In this document: piece after piece, positions 17,967-26,644 of the stretch | Position numbering within the stretch: the stretch's first letter is position 1 | Layout: the number at the start of each line of letters is the position of its first letter | Assembly (NCBI RefSeq): GCF_016598535.1 | Contig: NZ_CP066779.1 | Span: forward strand, 3,224,001 to 3,288,000 | Direction: 5' to 3' | DNA from: Rhodococcus sp. P-2 | Lineage (GTDB): Bacteria > Actinomycetota > Actinomycetes > Mycobacteriales > Mycobacteriaceae | Length of the DNA: 64,000 nt | Made by a program: the position numbers and the translations under genes | Notes under the pieces: generated by a model | What the model was told of the DNA's origin: nothing | The model's database searches: none | Seen by the model: the letters and a program-made list of their open reading frames with translations, nothing else

Positions 17967-18137
17967 GCCTATCGGGCTTGGTCAGGGAGGTATCCGCACC
18001 GTCGATACCAGGTGAACGGCGCGTCAGGTCTCGCTCAGCGGGACCTCTACGCAATTCGGACTACAGGGCTCGAGCAACGTGTTAGCTTCGCGAAAGACCT
18101 GTGCTGGTAAGTGAAGACGCGTGTAGTGAGGAATTCG

Positions 18138-19694
18138 ATGACCCTGAACATTGCCGATCTGTTCGAGGCCGTTGCCGATGCGATCCCCGATCGAGTTCCC
18201 TTGATCCTGGAAGATTCGCGGTTGAGCTACGCCGAACTCGAACTGCGATCGAACCGCCTCGCTCATCATCTGCAGTCCGTCGGCGTCGAACCGGGCCAGC
18301 ATGTCGGTATTCACATGCGTAACTGCGTCGAGTACGTCGAATCGCTCCTGGCGTGCTTGAAGATCAGAGCGGTACCGATCAACGTCAACTTCCGTTATAC
18401 CGATGCAGAACTGCTGTACATCTACACCAACTCTCAAATGGTGGCACTGCTGGTCGAAGCAGAATTCGTGCCGACGGCTTTGGCTGTGGTTCCGCAGTGT
18501 CCGGAGATCACCCACGTGCTGATCGTCGGCGACGACTACGAGAACGCGCTTGCGGCACAATCCGATACCCGCGACTTCGGTCCTCGCAGCAACGACGACC
18601 ATTTCATCATCTACACCGGCGGTACAACCGGAATGCCCAAGGGCGTGGTGTGGCGGCACGAGGACTTCTTCTTCGCTGCGCTGTCCGGAGCAAACCTCAG
18701 CGGGCCACCGCGTCGGAGCCTCGAAGAGGTTGTGGAGGCGGCCGTGGCGAACACCAACCCGACTGTGCTGCTACTCATTCCGCCGCTCATGCATGGAGCC
18801 GCGATCTATTCACTGCTCACGGCATTTCTCATGGGAGCGCCCCGAGTGTTGACCCGCAGCTTCGATCCGATGGAGGTGCTGCGACTGGTCGAGGCCGAGA
18901 AGATCACCGGGATCACCGTCGTCGGCGATGCAATTGCTCGGCCGATCGCCGACGCCATCACCGCAAGCGAAGGGCGCTACGACCTTTCGACTCTTAAACT
19001 TATCGGGTCGGGTGGCGCATTGTTCTCCCCGAACCTGAAGGCAGAAATGACAACCCGATTGCCAGGGCTGGTGATCAAGGATGCGTTCGGTGCTTCGGAA
19101 TCCGGCAACGACGGCGTCGTCGAATTCGGGGAGGACGGTTCCAAGCGAATTCGATCCAACCCCAACATGATTCTTGTCGACGACGAGTTTCGTCGTATCG
19201 AACCAGGCTCGGACGCAGTCGGTTTCATCGCCAGGGCCGGCCATGTTCCCGTGGCCTACTTCGATGACCCCGTCAAGACTGCGGCAACTTTCCCCGTCGT
19301 CGACGGGGTGCGTCTGGCGGTGCTCGGGGACATGGGCACGATGGAAGCCGACGGAACCATCGTGCTGCTCGGGCGCGGTTCGATGTGCATCAACTCCGGT
19401 GGCGAGAAGGTCTACCCCGAGGAAGTGGAGCAGGCACTCAAAACTCACCCGGCAGTTTTCGACGCGCTGGTCGCGGGCGCGCCCGACGCACGATTCGGTG
19501 AGAAGGTCGCCGCTGTCGTGCAGGTTCGACCGGGGTTCGAAGATGTTGCGACGGAAGCATTGTCGGAGCACTGCCGCACCCACGTCGCCGGGTACAAGAT
19601 CCCCCGCTCGATCGTGCTCGTACCAAGTATCCTCCGCTCACCCAGCGGTAAGGCGGACTACCGTTGGGCTCGCGAAACCGTAGCGGGAGTGTGA
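18138..19694 (+). CDS. FadD19-like acyl-CoA synthetase
   Basis: A 518-residue adenylate-forming enzyme very similar along its length to FadD19, which in actinobacteria activates the sterol side chain. Seen are IIYTGGTTGMPKGVVWRHED (AMP-binding), FGASESG, LGRGSMCINSGGEKVYPEE and the C-terminal catalytic lysine in SPSGKADYRWA. ATG 18138 has TGAGGAA close upstream and aligns with the FadD19 start (TLNIADLFEAV); an upstream ATG at 18111 would add nine residues. The side-chain role is inferred from similarity; the cholesterol oxidase at 12.1 kb is the only other sterol gene here. Confidence 0.82.
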   Translation: MTLNIADLFEAVADAIPDRVPLILEDSRLSYAELELRSNRLAHHLQSVGVEPGQHVGIHMRNCVEYVESLLACLKIRAVPINVNFRYTDAELLYIYTNSQMVALLVEAEFVPTALAVVPQCPEITHVLIVGDDYENALAAQSDTRDFGPRSNDDHFIIYTGGTTGMPKGVVWRHEDFFFAALSGANLSGPPRRSLEEVVEAAVANTNPTVLLLIPPLMHGAAIYSLLTAFLMGAPRVLTRSFDPMEVLRLVEAEKITGITVVGDAIARPIADAITASEGRYDLSTLKLIGSGGALFSPNLKAEMTTRLPGLVIKDAFGASESGNDGVVEFGEDGSKRIRSNPNMILVDDEFRRIEPGSDAVGFIARAGHVPVAYFDDPVKTAATFPVVDGVRLAVLGDMGTMEADGTIVLLGRGSMCINSGGEKVYPEEVEQALKTHPAVFDALVAGAPDARFGEKVAAVVQVRPGFEDVATEALSEHCRTHVAGYKIPRSIVLVPSILRSPSGKADYRWARETVAGV

Positions 19695-19695
19695 A

Positions 19696-20049
19696 TCAAC
19701 TTTCGACTCCTTTGACGACGCACCACTCGTTTCCCTCGGGATCCAGCAACACCTGAAACGTGCCTGCCGGGTCCTCCTGAACAGTGCCGACCCGAGTTGC
19801 GCCGAGGCGCTCGGCCGCCTCGGTTGCAACTACGACGTCATCCACGCTGACGTCGATGTGGAGGCGATTCTTCGTCAGCTTGGATTCCGGTACGCGCTGG
19901 AAGGCGAGGCGGGTCCATCCTGGTGGGTCGACAAACGCCCACTCCTCGCTCCGTTTCACCGGCTTCCCACCGAGGATTCCGGCCCAGAAGGTCGCCAACT
20001 GAACTGGCGCGGAGCAATCCACAACTACTTCGTCGACCTGCCCGATCAC
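19696..20049 (-). CDS. VOC/glyoxalase-like domain protein
   Basis: A 117-residue single vicinal-oxygen-chelate domain with paired beta-alpha-beta-beta-beta modules (VDEVVVDCSAPVQLATFWAGIL, then NRLHIDVSVDDVVVATEAAERLGA, then LLDPEGNEWCVV). Proteins of this size are often resistance or small-molecule-binding proteins; the ligand is unknown. The GTG start is preceded by GGAG inside a degenerate copy of the 24-bp tandem repeat. The gene ends 1 bp from the convergent ligase. Confidence 0.75.
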   Translation of the reverse strand: MIGQVDEVVVDCSAPVQLATFWAGILGGKPVKRSEEWAFVDPPGWTRLAFQRVPESKLTKNRLHIDVSVDDVVVATEAAERLGATRVGTVQEDPAGTFQVLLDPEGNEWCVVKGVES

Positions 20050-20063
20050 CTGTTCACAGCTCC

Positions 20064-20279
20064 GCTGAATGCGGCTGTCACAGCTGCGCCCAATTCGGCT
20101 GTCACAGCTGCGCTGAATTCGGCTGTCACAGCTGCGCTGAATGCGGCTGTCACAGCTGCGCTGAATTCGGCTGTCACAGCTGCGCTGAATTCGGCTGTCA
20201 CAGCTGCGCTGAATTCGGCTGTCACAGCTGCGCTGAATTCGGCTGTCACAGCTGCGCTGAATTCGGCTGTCACAGCCAG
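20064..20279 (-). repeat. 24-bp tandem repeat, 9 copies
   Basis: Nine contiguous 24-bp units fill 20064-20279; units differ at very few bases (GAATGCG or GAATTCG, and CCCAAT in the second). Each unit holds the odd palindrome GCTGTCACAGC and usually GAATTC. The unit is a multiple of three, so open frames run through it on both strands, but none resembles a real protein. On the minus strand the array joins the 3' end of the 20270-20593 gene, whose stop codon is in the last unit, to the leader of the VOC gene. Confidence 0.95.
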
Positions 20280-20593
20280 GGCTCGATCGGCTTCTTCACC
20301 CACATGATCTTCTCGTCCGGATGCTCACGCCGAGCTTCGGGTCGGTCTGGATGAGCGGCTGCCCACACGGCTTTCTCGTCGAGCAGTCCGCCCGCGATCG
20401 TCCAGGTCTCCCGCGTGCTCGGCGGATTGGCGCCCGCCGCCCGCGCGAGTTTGCGCAGCCGATCGTCGGGCATCTCGAGCAACTCTGCACTGCTGATATC
20501 GCGATCCCAGGCGAACTTGGCAAGGCCGACAGCTTTCTCACGTCGGCTACGGCTCGCCATGTCGTTGTGCGCGAAGTCTGGTTCGGATGCCAC
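20270..20593 (-). CDS. Conserved-looking small hypothetical protein
   Basis: A 107-residue soluble protein with helical, charged composition (SRSRREKAVGLAKFAWD, MPDDRLRKLARAAG, EKAVWAAAHPD). Start GTG 20593 has AAGGTGAAG upstream; an internal ATG lies at 20560. Its stop codon TGA falls inside the first unit of the minus-strand tandem repeat array, so the array may have arisen by duplication of the gene's 3' end. No family is recognised with confidence. Confidence 0.6.
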   Translation of the reverse strand: MASEPDFAHNDMASRSRREKAVGLAKFAWDRDISSAELLEMPDDRLRKLARAAGANPPSTRETWTIAGGLLDEKAVWAAAHPDRPEARREHPDEKIMWVKKPIEPWL

Positions 20594-20613
20594 GGCTTCA
20601 CCTTATCGTCAAC

Positions 20614-20655
20614 GCAATCGAGGCCCTCCCGCGTAAGCGGAAGGGCCTCGATTGC
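20614..20655 (-). terminator. Hairpin downstream of tRNA-Pro
   Basis: A 14-bp perfect stem GCAATCGAGGCCCT / AGGGCCTCGATTGC, continued by CCGC / GCGG after one mismatch, lies 12 bp beyond the tRNA 3' end. No clear U-run follows on the minus strand. Confidence 0.6.
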
Positions 20656-20667
20656 TGTTCTTCACTG

Positions 20668-20741
<74 letters not shown>

Positions 20742-20795
20742 TGTCGAACCTCGGTTAGCTTACATTACCGAGTCGACTGACATTAAATCCGCAGG

Positions 20796-21764
20796 TCAGT
20801 TGCGTAGAACCGACGCTGGAGACTCTGTGGAACTGTGTGCGGAGACGTGCTCCGGTTCGCGCCTGGTGGCCGGAACCAGAGTCAGCAGAGTTGCCTCGGG
20901 GCGGCAGCAGAAGCGCGCCGGTGCCCACGGCGAAGTGCCGATGCCTGCGGAGACGTGCAGCTGAGTGTGCGCGCCCCACTTGGACGGCCCCTTGACCCGC
21001 GACCGGTCGATCTGGCAGTTGGTGACCAGCGCGCCGTAGAACGGAAGGCACAGCTGACCACCGTGCGTGTGGCCGGCGAGCACGAGGTCGTAGCCGTCGT
21101 CGGCGAACCGGTCGAGAACTCGAGGTTCGGGCGAGTGTGTCAGGCCGAGCTTGAGCTGGGCGACGGGATTGGGTGTTCCGGCGACGGTGTCGTAGCGATC
21201 GCGCTTCAGGTGCGGGTCGTCGACGCCGGCGGCAGCAATGCGAATACCGGCCACTTCGAGTTCGCGGCGCACGTGGGTCATGTCCAGCCACCCACGTTCG
21301 GTGAACGCGGCCCGCAGATCGCCCCAGGGGAGGGGATCCCCGGTGATGCGCTTGTCCTTGTTGAAGATGTAGCTCAGTGGGTTCTTCGGTTTCGGAGCGA
21401 AGTAGTCGTTGCTGCCGAAGACGAACAGACCCGGCCGAGCCAACAGATCGCCGAGTGCCTGGACCACTGCCGGGACGCTGCGCTGGTGCGACAGATTGTC
21501 GCCGGTGTTGACCACGAGATCGGGATCGAGGCCTTCGAGCTCACGCAACCAATTCTGTTTCAACCGTTGGTTCGGCATCATGTGCAGGTCGCTGAGATGG
21601 AGGACCCGCAGCGACGACGAACCGGGCGCCAGGACTGGCATCGTCACCTCACGCAGTGCAAATGCATTGCGTTCGATGCCGGATGCGTACCCGATCCCTA
21701 GTGCAGCGGCGCCCGCGGCACCAAGTGCGGTGCGGGTCAGATTGGTGCGGAACTGGGAAGACAC
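20796..21764 (-). CDS. Metallophosphoesterase
   Basis: A 322-residue calcineurin-like phosphoesterase with an N-terminal hydrophobic segment (TALGAAGAAALGIGYASG) that probably anchors it to the membrane. The dinuclear metal motifs are visible: HLSDLHM, TGDNLS, GSNDY (the usual GNHD is altered to GSND) and LAGHTHGG. It corresponds in position to M. tuberculosis Rv3683 beside ponA2. YkuE-type enzymes of this class act on lipid or cyclic phosphates. The substrate is not established. Confidence 0.85.
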   Translation of the reverse strand: MSSQFRTNLTRTALGAAGAAALGIGYASGIERNAFALREVTMPVLAPGSSSLRVLHLSDLHMMPNQRLKQNWLRELEGLDPDLVVNTGDNLSHQRSVPAVVQALGDLLARPGLFVFGSNDYFAPKPKNPLSYIFNKDKRITGDPLPWGDLRAAFTERGWLDMTHVRRELEVAGIRIAAAGVDDPHLKRDRYDTVAGTPNPVAQLKLGLTHSPEPRVLDRFADDGYDLVLAGHTHGGQLCLPFYGALVTNCQIDRSRVKGPSKWGAHTQLHVSAGIGTSPWAPARFCCRPEATLLTLVPATRREPEHVSAHSSTESPASVLRN

Positions 21765-21896
21765 CTCTCAAGGATACGGGTGTGGCGTTCTTCTGCGTCG
21801 CTCTCGCCGCCTTTTACAGCTATTCCACAGAGAATTGTGTCCGGGCGGAGGCAACTATCGGCACGCTCGAAACGCCGAGCGCGTAACGTTTCCACC

Positions 21897-22373
21897 ATGT
21901 CCGACACGACACCATCGCTCAAAGCCACTCTCCGAACCGACATGGTTGCATCCATGAAGGCGAAGGATCCGCTACGTACAGCCACCCTTCGGATGCTCAT
22001 GGCAGCCATCCAGACCGAAGAGGTGGCCGGTAAGGAAGCACGAGTCCTCACCGACGAAGAAATCATCAAAGTCCTTGCAAAGGAATCGAAGAAGCGCGGC
22101 GAATCGGCCGAGATCTACACCGAGAACGGCCGCGGAGAGCTTGCCGCGAAAGAGCGCGCCGAAGCTCAGATCATCGACGAGTACCTGCCGACGCCGTTGA
22201 CCGACGCCGAACTCGTCGACGTCGTCGACACCGCCCTCGCTCAGGTTTCCGAGGAGCTCGGCGAGCGTCCGGGGATGCGTCAGATGGGCCAGGTCATCAA
22301 GGCCGCCAGCGCGCTGGCCAAGGGCAAGGCCGATGGCGCTCGTATCTCTGCAGCAGTGAAGTCCCGCCTGTAG
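21897..22373 (+). CDS. GatB/YqeY domain protein
   Basis: A 158-residue YqeY-family protein: the whole length matches the helical tail domain found in GatB, the amidotransferase subunit that makes Gln-tRNA/Asn-tRNA. Features are the N-terminal MVASMKAKDPLRTATLRML helix and the C-terminal MGQVIKAASALAKGKADG helix. The free-standing protein is widespread and its role is unsettled. ATG 21897 gives the usual family length. A strong terminator follows. Confidence 0.88.
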   Translation: MSDTTPSLKATLRTDMVASMKAKDPLRTATLRMLMAAIQTEEVAGKEARVLTDEEIIKVLAKESKKRGESAEIYTENGRGELAAKERAEAQIIDEYLPTPLTDAELVDVVDTALAQVSEELGERPGMRQMGQVIKAASALAKGKADGARISAAVKSRL

Positions 22374-22393
22374 TAGCGCGCCACCAGACCGAA

Positions 22394-22442
22394 AACGGCC
22401 GCGATCTCCGAGTCACTCGGAGATCGCGGCCGTTCTTGTTTT
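22394..22442. terminator. Bidirectional terminator between yqeY-like gene and ponA2
   Basis: A 19-bp perfect stem, from AACGGCCGCG (22394) to CTCCGAG (22412), pairs with 22416-22434 around a TCA loop and is followed by CTTGTTTTC. The minus strand has a matching GTTTTC side, so both convergent genes can use it. Confidence 0.88.
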
Positions 22443-22468
22443 CAAAGAGCCGTCAGTTTTCAGGGCCG

Positions 22469-24847
22469 TCAGTTCGGCGGGGTCCCCGCAGGCGGTGTGG
22501 GTTCGCCTCCGGGCGGAGTCGCATCCGGGGGAGTCGCGCCCGGTGCCGGGGCTGCGGGGGATGCGGGTGCTGCCGGAGCCCTCACGGAACCGTCACTGAT
22601 GTAGATCGTGACGGTCGAACCCGGGATCGCGGACCCGGACGGCGAAACTCCGGTAACCGTTCCCGCCCGTGCTCCGGACGCCGTGGTCACGGAATTGACC
22701 GTGAAGCCGGACGCCTGCAGGCGGGACGTCGCGGCCGACTGGCTCAGGCCGACAACCTCGGGAACCTGGCCGTTCTGTGATCCCCGTGCGTACTTCTCGT
22801 CGATCGGAGGCAGCGAGGTGGGCCCGAAGTTGTTGGCGACCGGGTTCATTGCCGCGAACCAGGATCTCGCCGGTTCGGTACCGCCGTACAGATTGCCGCT
22901 GTAGCAGGGGCGCAGCGGGCTCGAGCAGATCTCGCCTGGCGTCGGGGAGTCGCCGAAGATGTAGACGGCCGCAGCGAGGTTGTTGGTGAAGCCGAGGAAC
23001 GCCGAGGACTTGTGGGTCTCGGTGGTACCCGTCTTGCCCGACATCGGCAGGCTCCATCCGGCGCTGCTCGCGGCACCGGCTGACGTACCGGCGCCGACGT
23101 CGTCGCGGCTCATGGCGTTGGCGAGTGTGTCTGCCAGGCCGGGCTCGACAACTTGCTCACAGCCCTGCTCGGTGACGGCCACCGGCTTGCCGTAGCGGTC
23201 GAAGACCGAATCGATGGGACTCGGCGGGCACCACTTGCCGTGCGAGGCGAGGGTGGCCGCGACGTTGGAGAGTTCGAGCGGGTTGATCCAGGTGGGGCCG
23301 AGGGTGAACGAACCGAGGTTCTGTTCCTTCTGGAAGTCGGCCATGCTGCGCTCGTCGAAGCCCGAGGTGTTGGGATCGGCGTACGAGCGCATGCCGAGAC
23401 GGACAGCCATGTCGACCGTCGGCGTGACGCCGGTCGCCTCGATGAGCTTGACGAAAGCGGTGTTGGGGGACTGTGCCAGTGCATCGGTCACGGACAGCGT
23501 CGGTGGGTAGTTGCCGGCGTTCTCCACGCAGTACGTCGAGACCGGGCAACCAGCCGCACCACCGCTACCCATGCCCTTGGCTTCGAAGCGCTTGGGCACG
23601 TCCAGCGTCGCGTTGATGCCGAGGCCCTTCTCCATCGCCGCAGCCGTCGTGAAGATCTTGAAGACGGAGCCCGCACCGTCACCGGCGAGGGAGTACGGCT
23701 GCGCCTGGACGGTTTCGTCGGCGTCGGCATTGAGGCCGTACGTGCGACTGCTGGCCATCGCGATGACCTTGTGTGAATCCTGGCCCGGCCGGATCACGTT
23801 CATCACGTTCGCGATGCCGTCGAGGTTGGCACTCGCGTTCGCATTCAGGCCGGCCTTGGTGGACGCCTGGACCTGCGGATCGAGAGTGGTCTTGATGAGG
23901 TAACCACCCTCGTTGATCTGGTCGCGCGTGATTCCGGCGTCCGAGAGGTACTTCAGTGCGTAGTCGCAGAAGAATCCGCGATCGCCCGCAGCGATGCAGC
24001 CGCGCGGCAAGTTGTTGGGGGTTTCCAGGACGCCGAGGGGCTCTTCCTTGGCTGCGCGGAACTCGTCGGCACGATCCGGAATGTTCGTGATCATGGTGTC
24101 GAGAACGGTGTTACGACGCTCGGTCACGCCCTCGACGTTCGTGTACGGGTTCAGAGCGGAGCTGGACTGAACCATGCCGGCCAACATCGCCGATTGGGGA
24201 ACGGTCAGATCTGCGGCATCGACGCCGAAGTAGGTCTGGGCCGCGTCCTGGATGCCGAAGGATCCGTTGCCGAACGGTACGAGGTTGAGGTACCGGGTGA
24301 GGATCTCGTCTTTCGTGAGTTCCTTGTCCAGCGTCAGTGCCATCCGGATCTCGCGGATCTTTCGGGCCGGGGTGGTCTCGATGGCGGCGCGGCGCTCGGC
24401 ATCCGTCTTGGCCACGACCAACAGCTGGTAGTTCTTCACATACTGCTGATCGAGTGTCGACGCGCCCTGCTGCACTTCACCGGTCGTCGTGTTGGTGAGG
24501 AAGGCGCGCAGCGTTCCCTGCCAGTCGACGCCCTTGTGGTCGGGGAACCGGCGGTCCTCGATGGAGACGATCGCCAACTTCATGTTGTTGGAGATCTTCT
24601 CGCTCGGGACTTCGAAGCGTCGTTGGTCGTACAGCCAGGCAATGGGATTGCCTGCCGCATCGACCATGGTGGACACCGCGGGGACCGTGCCTTCGACCAG
24701 TTCGGCCGAGACGTTGTCGACGGTATCGGCAGCGCGATTGGACGCGAATCCGAATCCGCCGGCCACCGGGAACATCACCCCTGCGACCAGGACACCCGCC
24801 AATGCGGAGCTTCCGGCGAGCTTCGCCACTGTTTTTGCAATCGACAC
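22469..24847 (-). CDS. ponA2: Bifunctional class A penicillin-binding protein PonA2
   Basis: A 792-residue peptidoglycan synthase. Membrane anchor at residues 8-35, GT51 glycosyltransferase at about 60-240 with catalytic Glu in SIEDRRFPDHKG and the GASTLDQQYVKN motif, then the transpeptidase with S-x-x-K in GAGSVFK, SPN in AQSPNTAF and KTG in SGKTGTTET. A PASTA domain (about 693-755) and a Pro/Ala-rich tail close the protein. It builds the cell wall on the outer face of the membrane. The position beside whiB4 and the metallophosphoesterase matches M. tuberculosis Rv3682. Confidence 0.95.
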   Translation of the reverse strand: MSIAKTVAKLAGSSALAGVLVAGVMFPVAGGFGFASNRAADTVDNVSAELVEGTVPAVSTMVDAAGNPIAWLYDQRRFEVPSEKISNNMKLAIVSIEDRRFPDHKGVDWQGTLRAFLTNTTTGEVQQGASTLDQQYVKNYQLLVVAKTDAERRAAIETTPARKIREIRMALTLDKELTKDEILTRYLNLVPFGNGSFGIQDAAQTYFGVDAADLTVPQSAMLAGMVQSSSALNPYTNVEGVTERRNTVLDTMITNIPDRADEFRAAKEEPLGVLETPNNLPRGCIAAGDRGFFCDYALKYLSDAGITRDQINEGGYLIKTTLDPQVQASTKAGLNANASANLDGIANVMNVIRPGQDSHKVIAMASSRTYGLNADADETVQAQPYSLAGDGAGSVFKIFTTAAAMEKGLGINATLDVPKRFEAKGMGSGGAAGCPVSTYCVENAGNYPPTLSVTDALAQSPNTAFVKLIEATGVTPTVDMAVRLGMRSYADPNTSGFDERSMADFQKEQNLGSFTLGPTWINPLELSNVAATLASHGKWCPPSPIDSVFDRYGKPVAVTEQGCEQVVEPGLADTLANAMSRDDVGAGTSAGAASSAGWSLPMSGKTGTTETHKSSAFLGFTNNLAAAVYIFGDSPTPGEICSSPLRPCYSGNLYGGTEPARSWFAAMNPVANNFGPTSLPPIDEKYARGSQNGQVPEVVGLSQSAATSRLQASGFTVNSVTTASGARAGTVTGVSPSGSAIPGSTVTIYISDGSVRAPAAPASPAAPAPGATPPDATPPGGEPTPPAGTPPN

Positions 24848-24999
24848 GATCTACAGAGTACGTGTGCCCACCCATTGGAACCGGTTTCAGTGTTTTGGGG
24901 GTGTTCAAAACCTCCTGAACACGCGCTTTGTACTGCCGTACCAAAAAATGCCCCCGACCGTCTTGCGTTAGGGGCGTTCTTTACCTAAATTGTGATCAG

Positions 25000-25015
25000 T
25001 GTGATCGACGTAACA
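25000..25015. promoter_or_regulatory. Candidate Crp/GlxR site upstream of whiB4
   Basis: TGTGA-TCGACG-TAACA matches TGTGA-N6-TCACA at 9 of 10 conserved positions. It lies in the 275-bp divergent region between ponA2 and whiB4, 107 bp before the whiB4 ATG. The same region has a 7-bp hairpin GTGTTCA / TGAACAC at 24901-24922. Confidence 0.4.
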
Positions 25016-25122
25016 CTCGATCACGAATGTGTCTCAGCTTTCACCGTGCTACCGCGGGGACAGCTGAGATGGTGCGCTGCTCGCCTCATGGCGACGGTCA
25101 GACTTTGTAGAGGGGACCCAGA

Positions 25123-25446
25123 ATGTACACAGCCACCCCGAGTAGCCGTTTGGACATCGAGCAGGCCGAGGCACGAATTGCCTGGGTAACTCAGGCACGA
25201 TGCCGCGAGGTCGACCCCGACCAACTTTTTGTTCGTGGCGCCGCGCAGCGCAAGGCAGCCACCATCTGCCGTCACTGCCCGGTCCTCATGCAGTGCGGAG
25301 CCGATGCGCTCGACAATCGCGTCGAGTTCGGTGTGTGGGGCGGAATGACCGAACGTCAGCGCCGTGCGCTGCTCAAGCAGCACCCCGACGTCGACTCCTG
25401 GTCCGAGTTCTTCGAAGACCAGCGCCAGCATCACTCAGCAGTCTGA
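25123..25446 (+). CDS. whiB4: Iron-sulfur redox regulator WhiB4
   Basis: A 107-residue WhiB protein. The four [4Fe-4S] ligands are C27, C49, C52 and C58 (ARCREV, ICRHCPVLMQC). The GVWGGMTERQRRALLKQHP turn and basic segment that contacts sigma factor and DNA is nearly identical to M. tuberculosis WhiB4. There the protein responds to oxygen and nitric oxide and affects antioxidant and beta-lactam responses. The neighbours ponA2 and the paired ATPases match the mycobacterial order. Confidence 0.95.
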   Translation: MYTATPSSRLDIEQAEARIAWVTQARCREVDPDQLFVRGAAQRKAATICRHCPVLMQCGADALDNRVEFGVWGGMTERQRRALLKQHPDVDSWSEFFEDQRQHHSAV

Positions 25447-25465
25447 TCCAGGTCGATCGGGGGGA

Positions 25466-26644
25466 TCAGCCCTTACGCGTGAGCTGATCTCCCACCGCGC
25501 GCAGCGCCTCGAGGTCCGAGACCTCGAACGGTAGCGACGGAACACCGATCAGCGGCACCCTCGGGTGAGCTGCGGTGAATCGACTCAGCAAGGCGATTTC
25601 TCGCTTCGCGATCACGGCCCGATGGGCATGGATGCGGAGAACGGCTGCGGTGAGGGCTTCGGCCTCGGTCGCATTTTCCTTCGCTTCCAGTTTGTCGGCG
25701 GCGGTCACTGCATGATCGGCAGGCAGAGCCGTCAACGTCGGGTGCGTGCGGTTGAGAACCAAACCGGCCAACGGCATCGAATCACCCGCAAGGCGATCGA
25801 CGAAGAACGCCGCCTCGCGAAGAGCGTCGGGTTCGGCCGCTGCGATCACCAGGAAATGAGTCCCCGGCTGACGCAGCAACTCGTAGGTCTTCGTGGCGCG
25901 TTCACGGAAACCACCGAACATCGAGTCGAGTGACTGCACGAATGCCGATGCATCCGAAAGCATTTGGCTTCCCACGATGGTCGAGACGCCCTTCAGTGCC
26001 AATCCCATCGCGCCGGCCACGAGCCTGGTCAGGCCACGGCCGGGTGCCGAGAGCAGCCGGATCATCCGTCCGTCGAGGAATGTTCCCAGCCTCTGTGGAG
26101 CGTCGAGGAAGTCGAGCGCATTGCGGGACGGCGGGGTATCGACGATCACCAGATCCCACGCGTCGTTCGACGCCAGCTGCCCCAACTTCTCCATCGCCAT
26201 GTACTCCTGCGTTCCGGAGAACGATGTGGCAACGGTTTGGTAAAAGGGGTTCGCCAGGATCTGCTCGGCCTTCTCAGGGCTCGAATGCTCGATGACCATC
26301 TCGTCGAAAGTCCGACGCATGTTCAGCATCATCGCGTGCAGTTCGCCCGTGGCTTCGGGACCCAGCTTCACCGGCTGCGGAGTGTTGTCGAGTTCGGCCA
26401 CACCCAAGGCCTGTGCGAGGCGACGGGCCGGATCGATGGTGAGTACGACTACGCGTCGGCCCTCCTCGGCGGCACGCAACGCCAGCGACGCCGCCGTCGT
26501 GGTCTTGCCGACGCCACCTGCACCGCAACACACCACGATCCGGGCCGTCGGGTCCTTGATGATCGCCGAAATATCGAGGGCAGGAGCTGCGCGTCGGCCG
26601 GTCCTGGAACTGCCGACCGTCACGTTCTCGGTGGTCTCGGTCAT
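25466..26644 (-). CDS. GET3/ArsA-like ATPase, second subunit (Rv3680-type)
   Basis: A 392-residue SIMIBI ATPase of the anion-transporting/GET3 group. The P-loop is [11 protein letters not shown] at about residues 41-51. The lysine typical of the first position of this deviant Walker A (KGGxGKT) is an alanine here, while the upstream partner keeps it. Switch [12 protein letters not shown] and the [12 protein letters not shown] motif are present. The start overlaps the stop of the partner gene by one base (TGATG), so the two are likely made together as a heterodimer. The pair corresponds to M. tuberculosis Rv3679/Rv3680. The client is unproven here. Confidence 0.87.
   Translation of the reverse strand: MTETTENVTVGSSRTGRRAAPALDISAIIKDPTARIVVCCGAGGVGKTTTAASLALRAAEEGRRVVVLTIDPARRLAQALGVAELDNTPQPVKLGPEATGELHAMMLNMRRTFDEMVIEHSSPEKAEQILANPFYQTVATSFSGTQEYMAMEKLGQLASNDAWDLVIVDTPPSRNALDFLDAPQRLGTFLDGRMIRLLSAPGRGLTRLVAGAMGLALKGVSTIVGSQMLSDASAFVQSLDSMFGGFRERATKTYELLRQPGTHFLVIAAAEPDALREAAFFVDRLAGDSMPLAGLVLNRTHPTLTALPADHAVTAADKLEAKENATEAEALTAAVLRIHAHRAVIAKREIALLSRFTAAHPRVPLIGVPSLPFEVSDLEALRAVGDQLTRKG

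Noticed and set aside
20046-20303. Minus-strand 85-codon frame of AVTAEFSA repeats
   Set aside because: It is a translation of the repeat array overlapping the real 3' end of the upstream gene; no plausible protein character outside the repeat.
19858-20354. Plus-strand open frames through the 24-bp repeat encoding ALNSAVTA or CHSCAEFG repeats
   Set aside because: They stay open only because the unit is 24 bp. There is no ribosome site, and they run antisense to the VOC and hypothetical genes.
24990-25035. CRISPR-like or iteron-like repeats near whiB4 (TGTGATC, TGTGATCG, CGATCACG)
   Set aside because: Only short overlapping half-sites with no regular spacing; treated as a possible Crp site instead.
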